Source: Cardinalis cardinalis (lineage: Eukaryota; Chordata; Aves; Passeriformes; Cardinalidae). From it: a stretch of 64,000 bases of DNA. This document shows positions 21,883 through 33,044 of this stretch, piece after piece. The DNA lies in the NCBI GenBank assembly GCA_014549065.1, contig JACDOX010000013.1:930001-994000 (forward strand), given 5' to 3'. The notes beneath the pieces are model-generated. The model had not been told where the DNA came from. It made no database searches and saw only the letters and a program-made list of their open reading frames with translations. A program made the position numbers and the translations under genes. Position 1 is the first letter of the stretch, and every line of letters starts with the position of its first letter.

Positions 21883-22440
21883 CACAGAATCATTCAGATT
21901 GGAAGGGTGCTCCTGCTCATCTACTCCAGCCTCTTGGCCAGAAAATCAACAATATTGCTCAGGGCTTTGTCCTCTTGGGTCTTGAACATCTCCAAGGATG
22001 GAGTTCACACAACTCTGGGCAACCTGCTCCAGTGCTTAATGATAATGTTTTCCTTGTATAGTCAGGATATCCCATCTTTTGAGTTTATGGATATTGTTTC
22101 TCATTTTCACTCTGTACCTTAGGAAAGAATCTGACTCTGTCTTCTTGATGGTCCCAATGTTCCACTGCAACTGTCTCTTCTGAACAAGAAAAGCTCAGCT
22201 CCCTCAGCCTCTTTTTACAAGGCAAATGCTCCAGTCATTGATGATCTTGGTGGCCCTTTGCTGAAGTCTCACCAGCTGGTCAATGTCTTTAATATACTGA
22301 GGGGCCCAAAACTGAATGTAAAGAGCCCCTCTGAGACTGGCTTAACAAGGACTGATCACTTCTCTTTTCTTAGTAGCTGCAGTCTTTTGTTTCCTTTACA
22401 AACCAGTATGCAGTTAGCCTGAAGAATAACACATGGGTTT
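21883..22440 (-). mobile_element. CR1 LINE 3'-end fragment, minus orientation
   Basis: Starting at CACAGAATCATTCAGATTGG, this is the reverse complement of a CR1 3' end. 'CTTGAACATCTCCAAGGATG', 'GGCAACCTGCTCCAGTGCTT' and 'GGTGGCCCTTTGCTGAAGTC' follow in the expected order. It is 5'-truncated at its right end, where it runs into the LTR at about 22,451. The 130-codon plus-strand open frame across it is antisense to the element and not a gene. Confidence 0.85.
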
Positions 22441-22450
22441 TTTAACCCAT

Positions 22451-23003
22451 TGCTGTGGTTTAACCGCAGGTGGTAACTAAGCCCCATGCAGTCACTCACT
22501 CACTCCCCCTCAGTTCTGGGGAGAGAATCAGAAGGGTAAAACTGAAGAAAAAGCATGAGTGAAATAAAAGCAATGTAAGAAAGATAGACAAAGGGGAAAA
22601 GAAGTAAGGAAAAACCCAAACAAAGAGAAGGAAAAATAAAATCCAATATTTTTTTCCTGACGGTGTAAAAGAAAACGACTGCTCACCAGCAACTGACCAA
22701 TGCCCAGCGAGGCCCCACCAACCTCCCTCCATGAATTTTGTTGCTGAGCACAACATCCTATGATCTGGAATATATTTGTGATCAGTAGATGTTGTCTGTC
22801 ATGGCTGTCTTCCCCCCAAGTGTCTTGCGCATCCCCCACCTCCTCTCTGGAAGAGGGAACGTCAGGAGCAGAATCAGCTTTGACTCTGTGTAAGCCCTGC
22901 TCAGCAGTAACTAGAGAAGCCCTGCATTACCAACATTATTTTCAGCACAAATCCAAAACACAGCTGCTGTGGAGAAAATTTACTCTATCCCAGCCAAAAT
23001 GAG
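22451..23003 (-). mobile_element. Endogenous retrovirus LTR, probably solo
   Basis: Both ends match a widespread avian LTR read in reverse: TGCTGTGGTTTAACCGCAGG at the left and TTTACTCTATCCCAGCCAAA followed by TGAGCA at the right. Between them are the typical A/G-rich tract (22,550-22,640), 'CTCACCAGCAACTGACCAAT' and 'CAGCACAAATCCAAAACACA'. No internal retroviral genes flank it and no target-site duplication is clear. Minus-strand open frames inside it are chance. Confidence 0.75.
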
Positions 23004-24240
23004 CAGAGCCCTCTGGTAGTTTATCTGTGTAGATACCAACATAGGTACAAGAAAGCTGTGGAACATCTCAAGGCCTTCTGCAGTGAACTTTCTTGCCTTC
23101 CTAAGGCAGCAGGAGACCTAGGCAAGGGTATTATTCTGCTAGTTTACCTGTTACAAGTAGTTCACTCTGCTGGGGTTAGCATCAAGGAATGAGAGGAAGC
23201 AAGACACCAGAGGGACCAGAGGGAACTGTGACTCCTTTGCCAGAGAGAGTCTGAAGCTGTCAGAACAGCTGCCTCAGGTTGTAATTTGAGATACATCTAA
23301 ATTGCTACTGACTTCCACAGAGCAGTTCCCTTCCCTCTTCCCTGTGCCCGTTTCTGTCTCACATTGGCATGGGTGGATCTCAATGAGCTTTTCTATCCTG
23401 GCTCTGAAAGCAAGGTAATTGGCACCACTCAACAGGTATCTAGAAAGCAAAATAGAATGAAGGAGTGAGGGTGGTAACATCTCATAAAGATAATAATTCC
23501 AGCTCTGGCAGTGCTGTTCTCTGTTCTAGAAGTGTCCTATCCATTTCATCTGAAATTGCATAGAAATAAAAGCTCCAAGATGTCCCTTGCTTAAAAAGCT
23601 CAACTTTCCTAGAGCTTTATTATGTAAACAACTTGAGTTTGTTACACTTCACAAGGGGAAAAGGGAGAGGTATAAGAGAAACACTGATTCAAGAAGTAGT
23701 ACTATGAAAAAAACCCATGTTTTCCATTCCCAAAAAGGCAATCCAAAGATCTGTTTCTAGCTCTGAAGTAACTGCATGATATCATAGAATTTATTTCTGT
23801 CATTGATTCATAGAAGTGCTGAATAAAGACGTGTCTTTCTCGTGCCATGATTTTATTACATGTATAAATATCTCTGTATTCAATTTATAAAACAATTCAG
23901 ACCACTGAATGTTTTTAGATTTTATTGAACCATTCCCTAAATATGAATGTATTAAAGCATTAATATCTTCCAGCTGCCTGAATTCTTGGTTATATAGAGA
24001 AGACATTTTATTGCTTCTTTTGCTTTGCCATGTGAGACAAGGTTAGTTTCTCTTTTGAACAAAGTCCAAAGAAAAAAATGATAGTGCTAGCTAAAGGTCA
24101 GAGTTCTTTCATGTGGAAGCTCTGTTGATAAACCAGCTCAGTTCTCTGACAAGTTTCTGATATTGTATTTAATGAGCCGATATGGGACTTGTTTAATTTC
24201 TTGTACTATTTTAATTTAAAGTAATGTATAGTCATTAATA

Positions 24241-24306
24241 TTGGTGCATTAATTGGTGCATTAATTATGTATGGTACAATCTTATTGTAAGGTACAATCT
24301 TATTGA
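24241..24306. repeat. Two adjacent short tandem duplications (13 and 18 bp units)
   Basis: TTGGTGCATTAAT is repeated at 24,241 and 24,254. GTACAATCTTATTGTAAG is repeated at 24,274 and 24,292. Replication slippage is the simplest explanation. Confidence 0.85.
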
Positions 24307-25004
24307 GTCAGGAAATTGTAAAACCAGACAGCTCACAGTAATACATGAAATGCATATAAAAAGGATGTTATTTTGGAAGGTCAAAGGAATATCCTGACAC
24401 TGAGTGTTTCTTTATCAGTGTAGTGTTGATTGATCTCTTTTGTCTCAGCTGACAAAATGCAACGTTCAATCATTGTTTATGGAAGCAGAAACAGGGAAAA
24501 CAGTGCCTACTGAAATGTACAAGAACTAAGGAGAAGCCTAGGAATAGGAAACACCTGTGAGAAAGTCAGGAAACAGTGAATTCAATGCTCCTTGCACATT
24601 CACAGGCAAGGGAATGGTGATAGTTGTTAAAGTTGCATCTGTAAACCCTGTGGGCTGACACAATGCAATCTAGTTCAGGTCTGCTTCCACTGTCTGCTTT
24701 GTCTTACTGCTAATGGATGTCCACAACTTGTTCATTCATTAGTTTCTTGATGAAGCCAAGGAAGGCTCTGGCAACTCATAAATACAAGTCTTCTTCCTTG
24801 GTTTGTTTCACAAGGGGAGCAGCTTTTAACACAGCTTGATTTGCAAAAGTCCAAGTTCAGATTGCAGGTAGCAGGCATAAAAATCATCTTCTTTTGGAAA
24901 CTGAAGAAACAGGCTCTCACTGTTAAATAGAAACTCTAATAATGTGGTTGGGCTAGTGAATGCTATGACCAAAATTAAATGTCTGCTATAAGCACTTAAG
25001 TTTT

Positions 25005-25035
25005 NTGTGTGTGTGCGCCTNTGTGTGTTAGTGTG
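25005..25035. repeat. (TG)n microsatellite with ambiguous bases
   Basis: TG repeats are interrupted by CGCCT and two N bases. This is likely polymorphic length or poor base calling. Confidence 0.8.
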
Positions 25036-25204
25036 GTCTATGAACAGTGGGTGCTATGGGCTAGTATTTGTACAGGATCAGAAAGTATGATGANATTATG
25101 GAAATATTAGTGAAATATTGATTCAGTGAATCAAACACTTGCAGAAGTACCGGGTGAATTATGTGTGTACTGAGTTTCCCCCTTCTATGCAGAGAGGGAA
25201 ATAT

Positions 25205-25560
25205 CTTTTTAAGGAAACTTTATTTCTCCCTATAACTCCCTGAAAGGACAGTATGGACAGATTGGGGCTGATCTCTGCTCCCGAGTAAAAAGGGCCAGGA
25301 CAAGAGAAAACAGCCCTCAAGTTACACCAGGAAAGGTTTAGATTTGACATCAAAAGAAATTCCTTTGCTGAAAGGGAGGTCAGGCATTGGAACAGGCTTC
25401 CCAGTGGAGCAGTGGAATCACTGTCTCTGGAAATATTCAAAGCACATGTGGATGTGCTGCTTGGAGACATGGTTTAGTAGAGGACTTGGGTGCTGAGTTA
25501 ATGGTTGGACTTGGTGATCTTAAAGGTCTTTTCCAACCTAAATGTTTTTGTGATTCTGTA
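25205..25560 (+). mobile_element. CR1 LINE 3'-end fragment
   Basis: Typical CR1 3' phrases appear in order: 'CAAGTTACACCAGGAAAGGT', 'GGAACAGGCTTCCCAGTGGA', 'CTCTGGAAATATTCAAAGCA', 'GACTTGGTGATCTTAAAGGT', 'CTTTTCCAACCTAAATG', ending in TGATTCTGTA. It is 5'-truncated and non-coding. Confidence 0.92.
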
Positions 25561-27913
25561 AGAACCTGGAAAGTGTGTAAGGCCAGACATCTAGCCATTA
25601 CTCTGTGATTTGCAATCCTTTACAAATGTACAGTACCACTCACTCTGCCTGGGCATGTTTTCAGTGGAAAAAGATTAAATATAGCTGGGAAACCCCAAAC
25701 ATATGGCATCTTCTTTCCAGCATCAACCAGATTTTTAAAACAGGACAGGGCTAGTAGAAGACACTTGTACAGACTTGTCAGCCCCACAGATACTGTGTTT
25801 GAGCCGTAGAGTTGTATAAGCAATGACAATGACAATATTTCATATACAACTCAGCTTGTTCATTTCTGACAGTGAACCTCTAGCACACAGATGGACAGAT
25901 TTCTTAACTGTAAACATATCTGTGAAAAGTAACATATTTTTCCAAGCTGCTTGAAAATATATGCTTTCTGGAGATTCTGAGTATTAAAAAGGAATGGGGC
26001 TCAGTGATGTGGAAACCTAGGGAAGGGGATTTTTTTGCAATGAGCTGTTAGGTAAGCCATGTTGTTAGTTCTGCTCATTCAATAGCCAGAGCACTGAGGT
26101 CAGCTGCCATATCATGAAAAGAAGCTACCAGTCTGTTCACAGTGGGGCACATTCTGTCCCTTCATTGTGGGAGGTTTTATTATTTTTTTTCCCCCGAGGT
26201 TCTAAAGATCATTTAGTTTTACTTTATTAAATATTAAAGCATTTGATTTACACAGTGAGAAATAATGCTTTTAAAATCAGAGGAATACATATGCTACTGG
26301 TGTACTACTTTTTTATATTTGGACGATGAAGAGGTGGTATTAAAACACATCAATACCATCAACTTTGTGCAAAAGTGCGGAGTTACTCCTCTCAATTAAA
26401 AAGGAGTTTGCTGCCATCTTATGGGCTTGTGAAGTATTTATTTTCCCTAAAGTAGTGCAGCGCTATTATAAAAATTCTTTAAATTATTTTCCCTAATCTA
26501 TAGATGATCTTGAAAGAGCCTGTCCTGTCTAGGGTATTTTTTATAATTTTAAACTCTATATTATTTTTAATTAAAAACTGCTTCATTTGGTGCTTTAAAN
26601 CTTAATCTTCTCAGTAGGTATTAACACCCCAAATACATAATTTTAACTTTTATTAATTTCAATTATGTATATTTTCTGTATGTTATGAAAACTATTAATT
26701 ATTTCGTGGAAATTATTTTAAGATCTTAAATTACTATTTTTAGAACCCCATTAGCGATCTGGATGACAGTCTTTTAACTTCCCAACCACTATACTGTTTT
26801 ACACATGTAGGCTTAGCTGTTGATGGCTTCTGTATCTTCTGAAGATGTGTGGGCCTTGCCATGTACTCTGGGGTGCCATACATAGGAAATACCCTTCTCN
26901 CTCAGCAGGGATCAAGGCCATGTAAAACTTTTTTCACATTATGAACAAATACTCATGTTAAATAATAAGGTTTGTCTATATCTTTCAACATATGAGTAAC
27001 TGGTCCAGTAGAAATCACGAATCAAACAATCTAAGACTTAAGTCTGCAGACTTTTTAAATACAAGGGAGGAAAGATCAACTATAAGCAGAGCTGAATTCT
27101 TGTATTTCTGTAAGTATGCTTCCCATTAAAGCCAATGAACCCAAAACACAGAACTGTTTTTGACAGCAGTTTGGGGGGTATTGATCTGAATATGGAAAAG
27201 ATTTTCTGTTATACAGAATTTTCTGATCTTTAAGTATTCTGTGTTGTCTTAGAATAGACCAGAAGGTACAAGTATTTTGTAGAAAGAGATTCCAGAACAG
27301 TAAATATGCTCCTAGTTTGGTGCATCAAACTCACAAGGAAAGAACTCCTGCTTCAACAGGTTTCCTCATTTGTTTATGGAAGCAGAAACAGCTTCTGAAA
27401 AATAGATCAAGTCAATGTTGTGCAAGCACTTCTCACCTGGGATGCAAGAAAGTTTGAGAGGAAGGCTTCTCTGGTATTGCAATTTACACTCCCCCCCCAA
27501 AATTACTACTGTATTTAAATATGGTTGTTTTTTTTTCCTTGGGAGGGGGAAATAATTCTGTAGTAAGTCAGTATTTTCTCTCGGGCTGTTTTCCTAGAAA
27601 ATGTCCTCACCCGGATTAATTTACAAACAAGTTTGTGATATTGCCATGTTTTTCCGCAAATTTGAAAGAAAATCGGGTAGATGGGGTTGCATAAAGTTGA
27701 ATTGCAGGTGACTTCTCACTTCAAATGATTTCCTACCACTCGCACTTAAAGCCTCATTACTGTTCTTTTTCTGGCTTGAAATGTGCCAGTAGGGGACATT
27801 TCAGAAACATTATGTAGGTGGCAATTTTGATAAACGAATTCTAAACGGGATTTAAGAAAGAAAACGCTTAAGAAAGTCTGATTTCCCTGCGTTCCCAATT
27901 CCAGCATGCCGTG

Positions 27914-27929
27914 TTCCCTCTAGTGGCAG
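27914..27929 (-). promoter_or_regulatory. Candidate CTCF binding site
   Basis: The minus strand reads CTGCCACTAGAGGGAA, agreeing with the CTCF core CCASYAGRKGGCR except near its 3' end. It lies in a small GC-richer island (27,890-28,060) with several CpGs. On strand it is opposite to the candidate at 9,118, so the two face each other or apart depending on motif convention; binding is untested. Confidence 0.4.
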
Positions 27930-30900
27930 ACTGCGGNGTAGGGCTGGCTGCTGGCCGGGCTCAGCCCAGCGCACGCTGCTGCGGCATTGCTCCTAAACCA
28001 AGTGCCTCACTCCTCAATCCCTGCGTGGGCTCCCCACTGAAGCCAGAGCCCTAAACCTCTTCACACAGTATTTTCAGTGTCTTCTTCATTGCAGCAGGCT
28101 GTGCCTGGTGAGGACAGCGGTGTTAGGGAGCAGTGGAGTTTGCTGTCCTTAGGGCAAAGCTGCCAAAATCTTACCAAATATGGCCCATATTAAATACACT
28201 CAGAGAGGGAAAAGAATCATGGAATTAACACTGGTTGTCCAAATATATTCTTGTGTCTAATGCTCTTCCATATCTTTACCTGGAAGGAAGGTGTGGTGCA
28301 GTGGGTGATTTGTTTGCAGCTGTATTTCAGCTACCTGAATTACAGGAATAATTTTTTTCCTTTCAGTGAGTTTAGCTACATTATAAGCCTCAAGAATAAC
28401 ACTGCAAGCCCAAAATATGATAATGTGAATGTCACTGTATAAGTTTCACTCCAACAATCGCAAAAAGTAATTCTTGATCCTGTTCTAGCATGACATACAG
28501 TTATTTATCATCAAGAAGGAACTTATTGTGATTAATTTGTCATTTCCTTTTCAAAACATAGAATTGACTGAATGCGACATGGCTTTTCTTCCCTTATAAT
28601 TCTTGGTCCTTCTCTTCCTAGACTAGGATAATTTGGCAATCAGTGGAGAGTAAGTACACAGAAATCTTTTTAAAGAAGAAGTACATATGGGGCATGTGTT
28701 AGTCAAGGGAACTAATACAGGACATCAGGCTTAGAATTTCCTTGCTGAAATTAGGTTTCCATCTTTGAAGGAAAAAGTGGGACACATAGTTTGCTTAAGG
28801 CAGGCNTATAATCAGCTATTGCGGGCTGTATTCCTGCCTCTCTTTATTCTCTAGATAGGCAGTCTCTAGGAAGTGCAGGGGAGGTGCTCTCCATCTTGCA
28901 CTCCCCTCTGCCTGTCTCTGTCCTGAAAATAGTGCCTGTGGCAGCACCCATCCTTCAGGGTTTGTATGGAGTTTCTGTGTTCTTTCAGGTAATTTTGGAG
29001 GGACAGAGGTCATGGACAGAGGTCATCTCTTTGTCTTGGTAATAATTTTTTTCTTCTGTTTATTTCCATTATCCTATTTGCTGTCATTATCATGCATTTG
29101 ATTTAAAGATGTGTGTTTTTGAAAATAAGCAAATCTGTCTCAATACATTGCTAGTGAAAGCAGCACCAAAAAGTGTTGTATCACCTATGTTCTCTATGTT
29201 AAGGACTGTTAGTTAAGGCTACACATCTAGAATTTTCTTCCTTCTCAAGTTTTAGAAATGCTATTTCCTGGCATAAGGTCTCTTCTCGAGACACAGGTGC
29301 ACACAGTCCCATCAAGTAGTGGCTAGGATGCTGAGATGCTTCATCCTACTGAATATTCCACTACTCTGTAAAGGCCTGCAGCATATTTTCTTAATCCTGA
29401 GTGCTTTATTGTACAAATATAGATCCAGAATAAAGCATTTTACAAGTATCTAGTGATTTTGTTTGAATTTTGATATAAACGTGCAAATTTGGAAGTAGCT
29501 TTTTACATAATCAGACGACACAATGACTCAGCAGCTAAACCCCAGCATCTGCTACAGCAGCACCTCTTGGGAGTTTCTAACAAGAATAGGTTGTTATCTG
29601 TTTATAAATCAGTCATGTTGAATAAAGAGGAAGTAACCAGTAAGTCAAGTGGGGAAGAATAGAAAAAATTCCTATAACAAAGTAGGTAGTAACTAAAATA
29701 CCCATAATATGTCCTTCTTCCAACTTCAATATGACTACTGAGACAATCAAAAATTCTGGAGAGAAAGACAAAGTGGTCAGAAGCTTTGTCTCAGAGAATG
29801 CTCTAGAATGTCCTGTCCCAGCAACCTCGATGTAGTATTACAAGCTGGACATTCTGGCTCATCTCTAGAGGCTTACAGTACATGATGATGTTGTATGTAG
29901 GGTTGGACACAAAGCCAGATGTGTTACGAAGAGGAAAATTATTAGGCACTATTACCAGTGTCCTCAGTTTCTGCCATTTGCTGATTATCCTTTTCAGCTT
30001 TTTTTAATGAGTGTTATAGTATGAGGATTGATTTTGCAGTGAGGTTAATCTATAGAGAAGGGAGGTTTGAGGTTGGGAGAATGCTTCCTCTTATAGTTCC
30101 TTCACAAGATTGTGCAAGCCAAGGGGCATCTTGAGGCACAGTATTTGTATGTGTGGGTGGGAAGCTGGGTATCTAGTCAGGGAAGTTTCCTGTGAAGCAA
30201 TATAATGAAACCGTGGGTAGAGAAGGGGAGCATGGATGCAAATAAGCTAAAATGACATCCTGGGGGTCTATAACTCACATTCAGTCAGATTTTGTGATGT
30301 GTGATGTTAAGATGGGAATGTGGCCTCCAGTGCACTCTCAGCAGGGGTTGGAGGAACCCGAGTGGTTCCTGTACACTCATGGGGTTCCAGTCTGGCACCT
30401 TCTGTGGCCTGTGGAAAGGTTGTGGCTTTGGCCTGACTAACAGCACTACAAAAACTTTGTCAAGTGTCAATGTGTATATTGTTCACTTGCCCTTCAATGT
30501 CAAAAGTCAGAAACAGCAAACAAACTGGGTATAGCAAAGGATTTAGAAACGAAATAGGTTTCTCTTGACCTTTGGATTTGGATGTTGGTAGGTGTGAGAA
30601 CCTGTTGAACTGTATTTAGGGAAAGAATAGAAGCACTTCCGCAGGGAATTTCCAGGACAGATACATTACTTCTTATAAGCATACTCTAAAAACTCAGAAG
30701 TTATGAAACTGAAGGTTCTGAGGAGCACTGAAGTACTGGCAGGTGGTAGGCTTCTACAACTACATATCCTGGAATTTTCTAATGTGGCAGCATATTTCAC
30801 AAATATGAATTGGCCCTGATCATGCTATGTTTCTAAGCTGATGTTTCTTAGAAATCCTCATACTTCAGAAGTATCCAGACCTGACTACATTTTTGAGCAT

Positions 30901-31006
30901 TTTGATGTATATGTTAGGTTCTAAACAAAAGAAAAGATTTTGTGAAAATTTTGTCTGGGAAAAAGTTTCCTATGGAAAAGATAACATGCCTGAGGAAAAA
31001 GCATGT

Positions 31007-31143
31007 GCATGACAACTTTGGAAAAGTTTCCACAAACTCAGAAAAATGGTTTGTAAACCATTTTGGGGAGAATGGGAGGGAAAATCATATGCATGAAAAC
31101 TTTGGAAAAGCTGCCACAAACTGAGAAAAATGGTTTGTAAACC
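31007..31143. repeat. Diverged direct repeat, 84-bp period
   Basis: A 53-bp segment beginning GCATGACAACTTTGGAAAAG recurs 84 bases later with four or five mismatches, ending ATGGTTTGTAAACC in both. The intervening 31 bases (including ACCATTTTGGGGAGAATGGG) are not repeated. Upstream AAAAGTTTCCTATGGAAAAG may be a third, more diverged copy. Confidence 0.85.
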
Positions 31144-32759
31144 TCCATGAAGTGATTAGTCCTTTTCTAGTCTGAGATGCCTTTTTTTGTGTATAGTACA
31201 CATAAGATTAGTGAATAAATGAGACTTGACATCAAGAGTTTATTTCCTGAAAGCTCCTGAATTGGTTAGAAAAACACTAAAACTTATATAGACAAAAAAT
31301 TTATTTCATCACCAAATGCAATAGAGGAAAAATTGGATTTGGAGCCATTTGCAGAGCCAGAAATATGTTTTGCATCCTGAATTTTAATAGTGAAATTGCA
31401 AATGTTGTATTCTGGATCTAACCATCACAATGCCAGTTAAGCATACCCACATTTTACTGAAAAATTGATCAAATATTATTGTCTGGAAAATGACACAAAG
31501 TGTGTATTGATTTGCTGCAACACTTAAAGTGATTAAAGAGACAAATAATACGATGATTTAGAATGCTATTAAAATAGTCACATCTTTAATTTTTGTAAAC
31601 ACAGTAGATCTTGTAAGAAAATAGTGATCAGTTGTATTCCTTTATGTTTTGGTATTGAATAATATTGCTATTTTGTAGACTAACACATATATTTGGTTTT
31701 TTATCATATGCAGCATTGGACACTTGCTAAAAGATACTGTGCTGTTTTTCATGGCCTCTGTAGCAGAAATATGTTAGAGGAGTAGCATTTTATAAATATT
31801 TCTTTTTTCTAATCTTAAAGTTAAATCCTGGCATTTCTTTGAGAGGCTGACAGTTGTCAAAATAGTTACACTTATATATTAGTCATCACTTAACATCTCT
31901 AATAAATGGGGAACAAGTTTTCTGTAAAAAAGAGGAAGTAACTTTGGTTTATATAGCATGCTCTCGTCTAAAGGGAGACACAGACACTCATTTAGAACTG
32001 AAAGAGAACACGTTCTTTGAAAAGCCAATACAGAAAATGCATACAGCAAATAGTGTGCCTGCAGCATTACTGAAGGTAATATTTTTTCAGAATATTTGTT
32101 CAAGAAATAGGAACAAGAAAACAGATATTAATGATTGAAATATATTACTTACTGATTAAAATCAAAAGAGATAACCACAACATCAAGCTCTGGCAGCTAA
32201 AATGTTTTTCAATTATGTGTTTGTATTACAATGATGTCCAGAGATGTTCTGAATTGGCTGGAGGTCATTGTATTGGACAAACAGGAAAATAATTTTATTG
32301 CCATAAAATGCCTTGTATCATAGTTTAAGGGGCTAATGAAGTGAGAAAACTAATGGGTTAAACGTGTTAACGTTTACACCAATGTGTTTATCTGTTTTAT
32401 GAAGATGCTGTGAAGTTCTGTATTAGGTACAATTTTTGCATGTGATCTGCTGAGTACGTTGATGTTACTGCATGGCTGTTGTAGTGTTTCCAACGGTTGG
32501 TGTTCTGGTGTTCTTGGCTGAATCACATGAATTCTTAGATGTGTGCTGCTAGAAATCACAATTGCAGCAGTGCGTGCAGGTGGGCTCCTCAATTCTTGTT
32601 GCTGGCTGATGCTCAGGCCTGAGTCAGCTTCTTGCCCTGTGCATCCCCATGTGTGCTGAGGGTGGGAAAAGGGAAGAAAAACGAGAGAAAGAGCCGTGGC
32701 TGTTCCTGTGCTGCTGTCTGCTGCATTCTGCAGCTGGTTCAAGGCTGATGGCTTGGTCC

Positions 32760-33044
32760 TGTTCAAGCTTTTTACAAGGACATGTAGTGATAGAAGAAGC
32801 AGGAGTGGCTTTACATTTACACAGAATTGGTTTAGATTAAGTATTAGGAAAAATTTGTTTAATGTGATGATGCTGAGATGCAGGCACAAATTGCCCTGAG
32901 AATGTTGCCGAGAATGTTCAAGACAGGTTGACTGGAGCTTTGAGCAACCTGGTCTGGTGCAAGGTATCCCTGCTTAGGACAGGGAGGTTGGAACTAGATG
33001 TTCTTTCAGATGCTTTCCAATCCACACCATTCTATGATTCTGTA
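32760..33044 (+). mobile_element. CR1 LINE 3'-end fragment with terminal octamer repeat
   Basis: The diverged 'AGGAGTGGCTTTACATTTAC', 'GTTTAGATTAAGTATTAGGA' and 'GGTTGGAACTAGATGTTCTT' phrases precede CCATTCTATGATTCTGTA. That gives two copies of the CR1 3' octamer (ATTCTATG, ATTCTGTA). A 171-codon minus-strand open frame overlaps it and is antisense chance. Confidence 0.88.

Larger units (their letters stand above)
23004..25204. other. Non-coding stretch with short tandem repeats
   Basis: No gene is supported. Two short tandem duplications lie at 24,241-24,306, and a TG-rich microsatellite with N bases lies at 25,005-25,035. Confidence 0.6.
25561..32759. other. Non-coding stretch with a CpG-bearing block
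   Basis: No gene is supported. The section 27,600-28,060 is richer in CpG than its surroundings and contains a CTCF-like site. An 84-bp-spaced duplication lies at 31,007-31,143. The remainder is AT-rich single-copy-looking DNA with scattered short open frames. Confidence 0.55.

Noticed and set aside
21730..22122. 130-codon plus-strand open frame
   Set aside because: Most of it is antisense to a CR1 3' end.
22496..22839. Hydrophobic minus-strand open frames
   Set aside because: They lie inside an LTR and arise from its A/G-rich tract; no retroviral coding motif is present.
32374..32889. 171-codon minus-strand open frame
   Set aside because: It overlaps a CR1 3' end in antisense, and the part outside has no splice, promoter or domain support.
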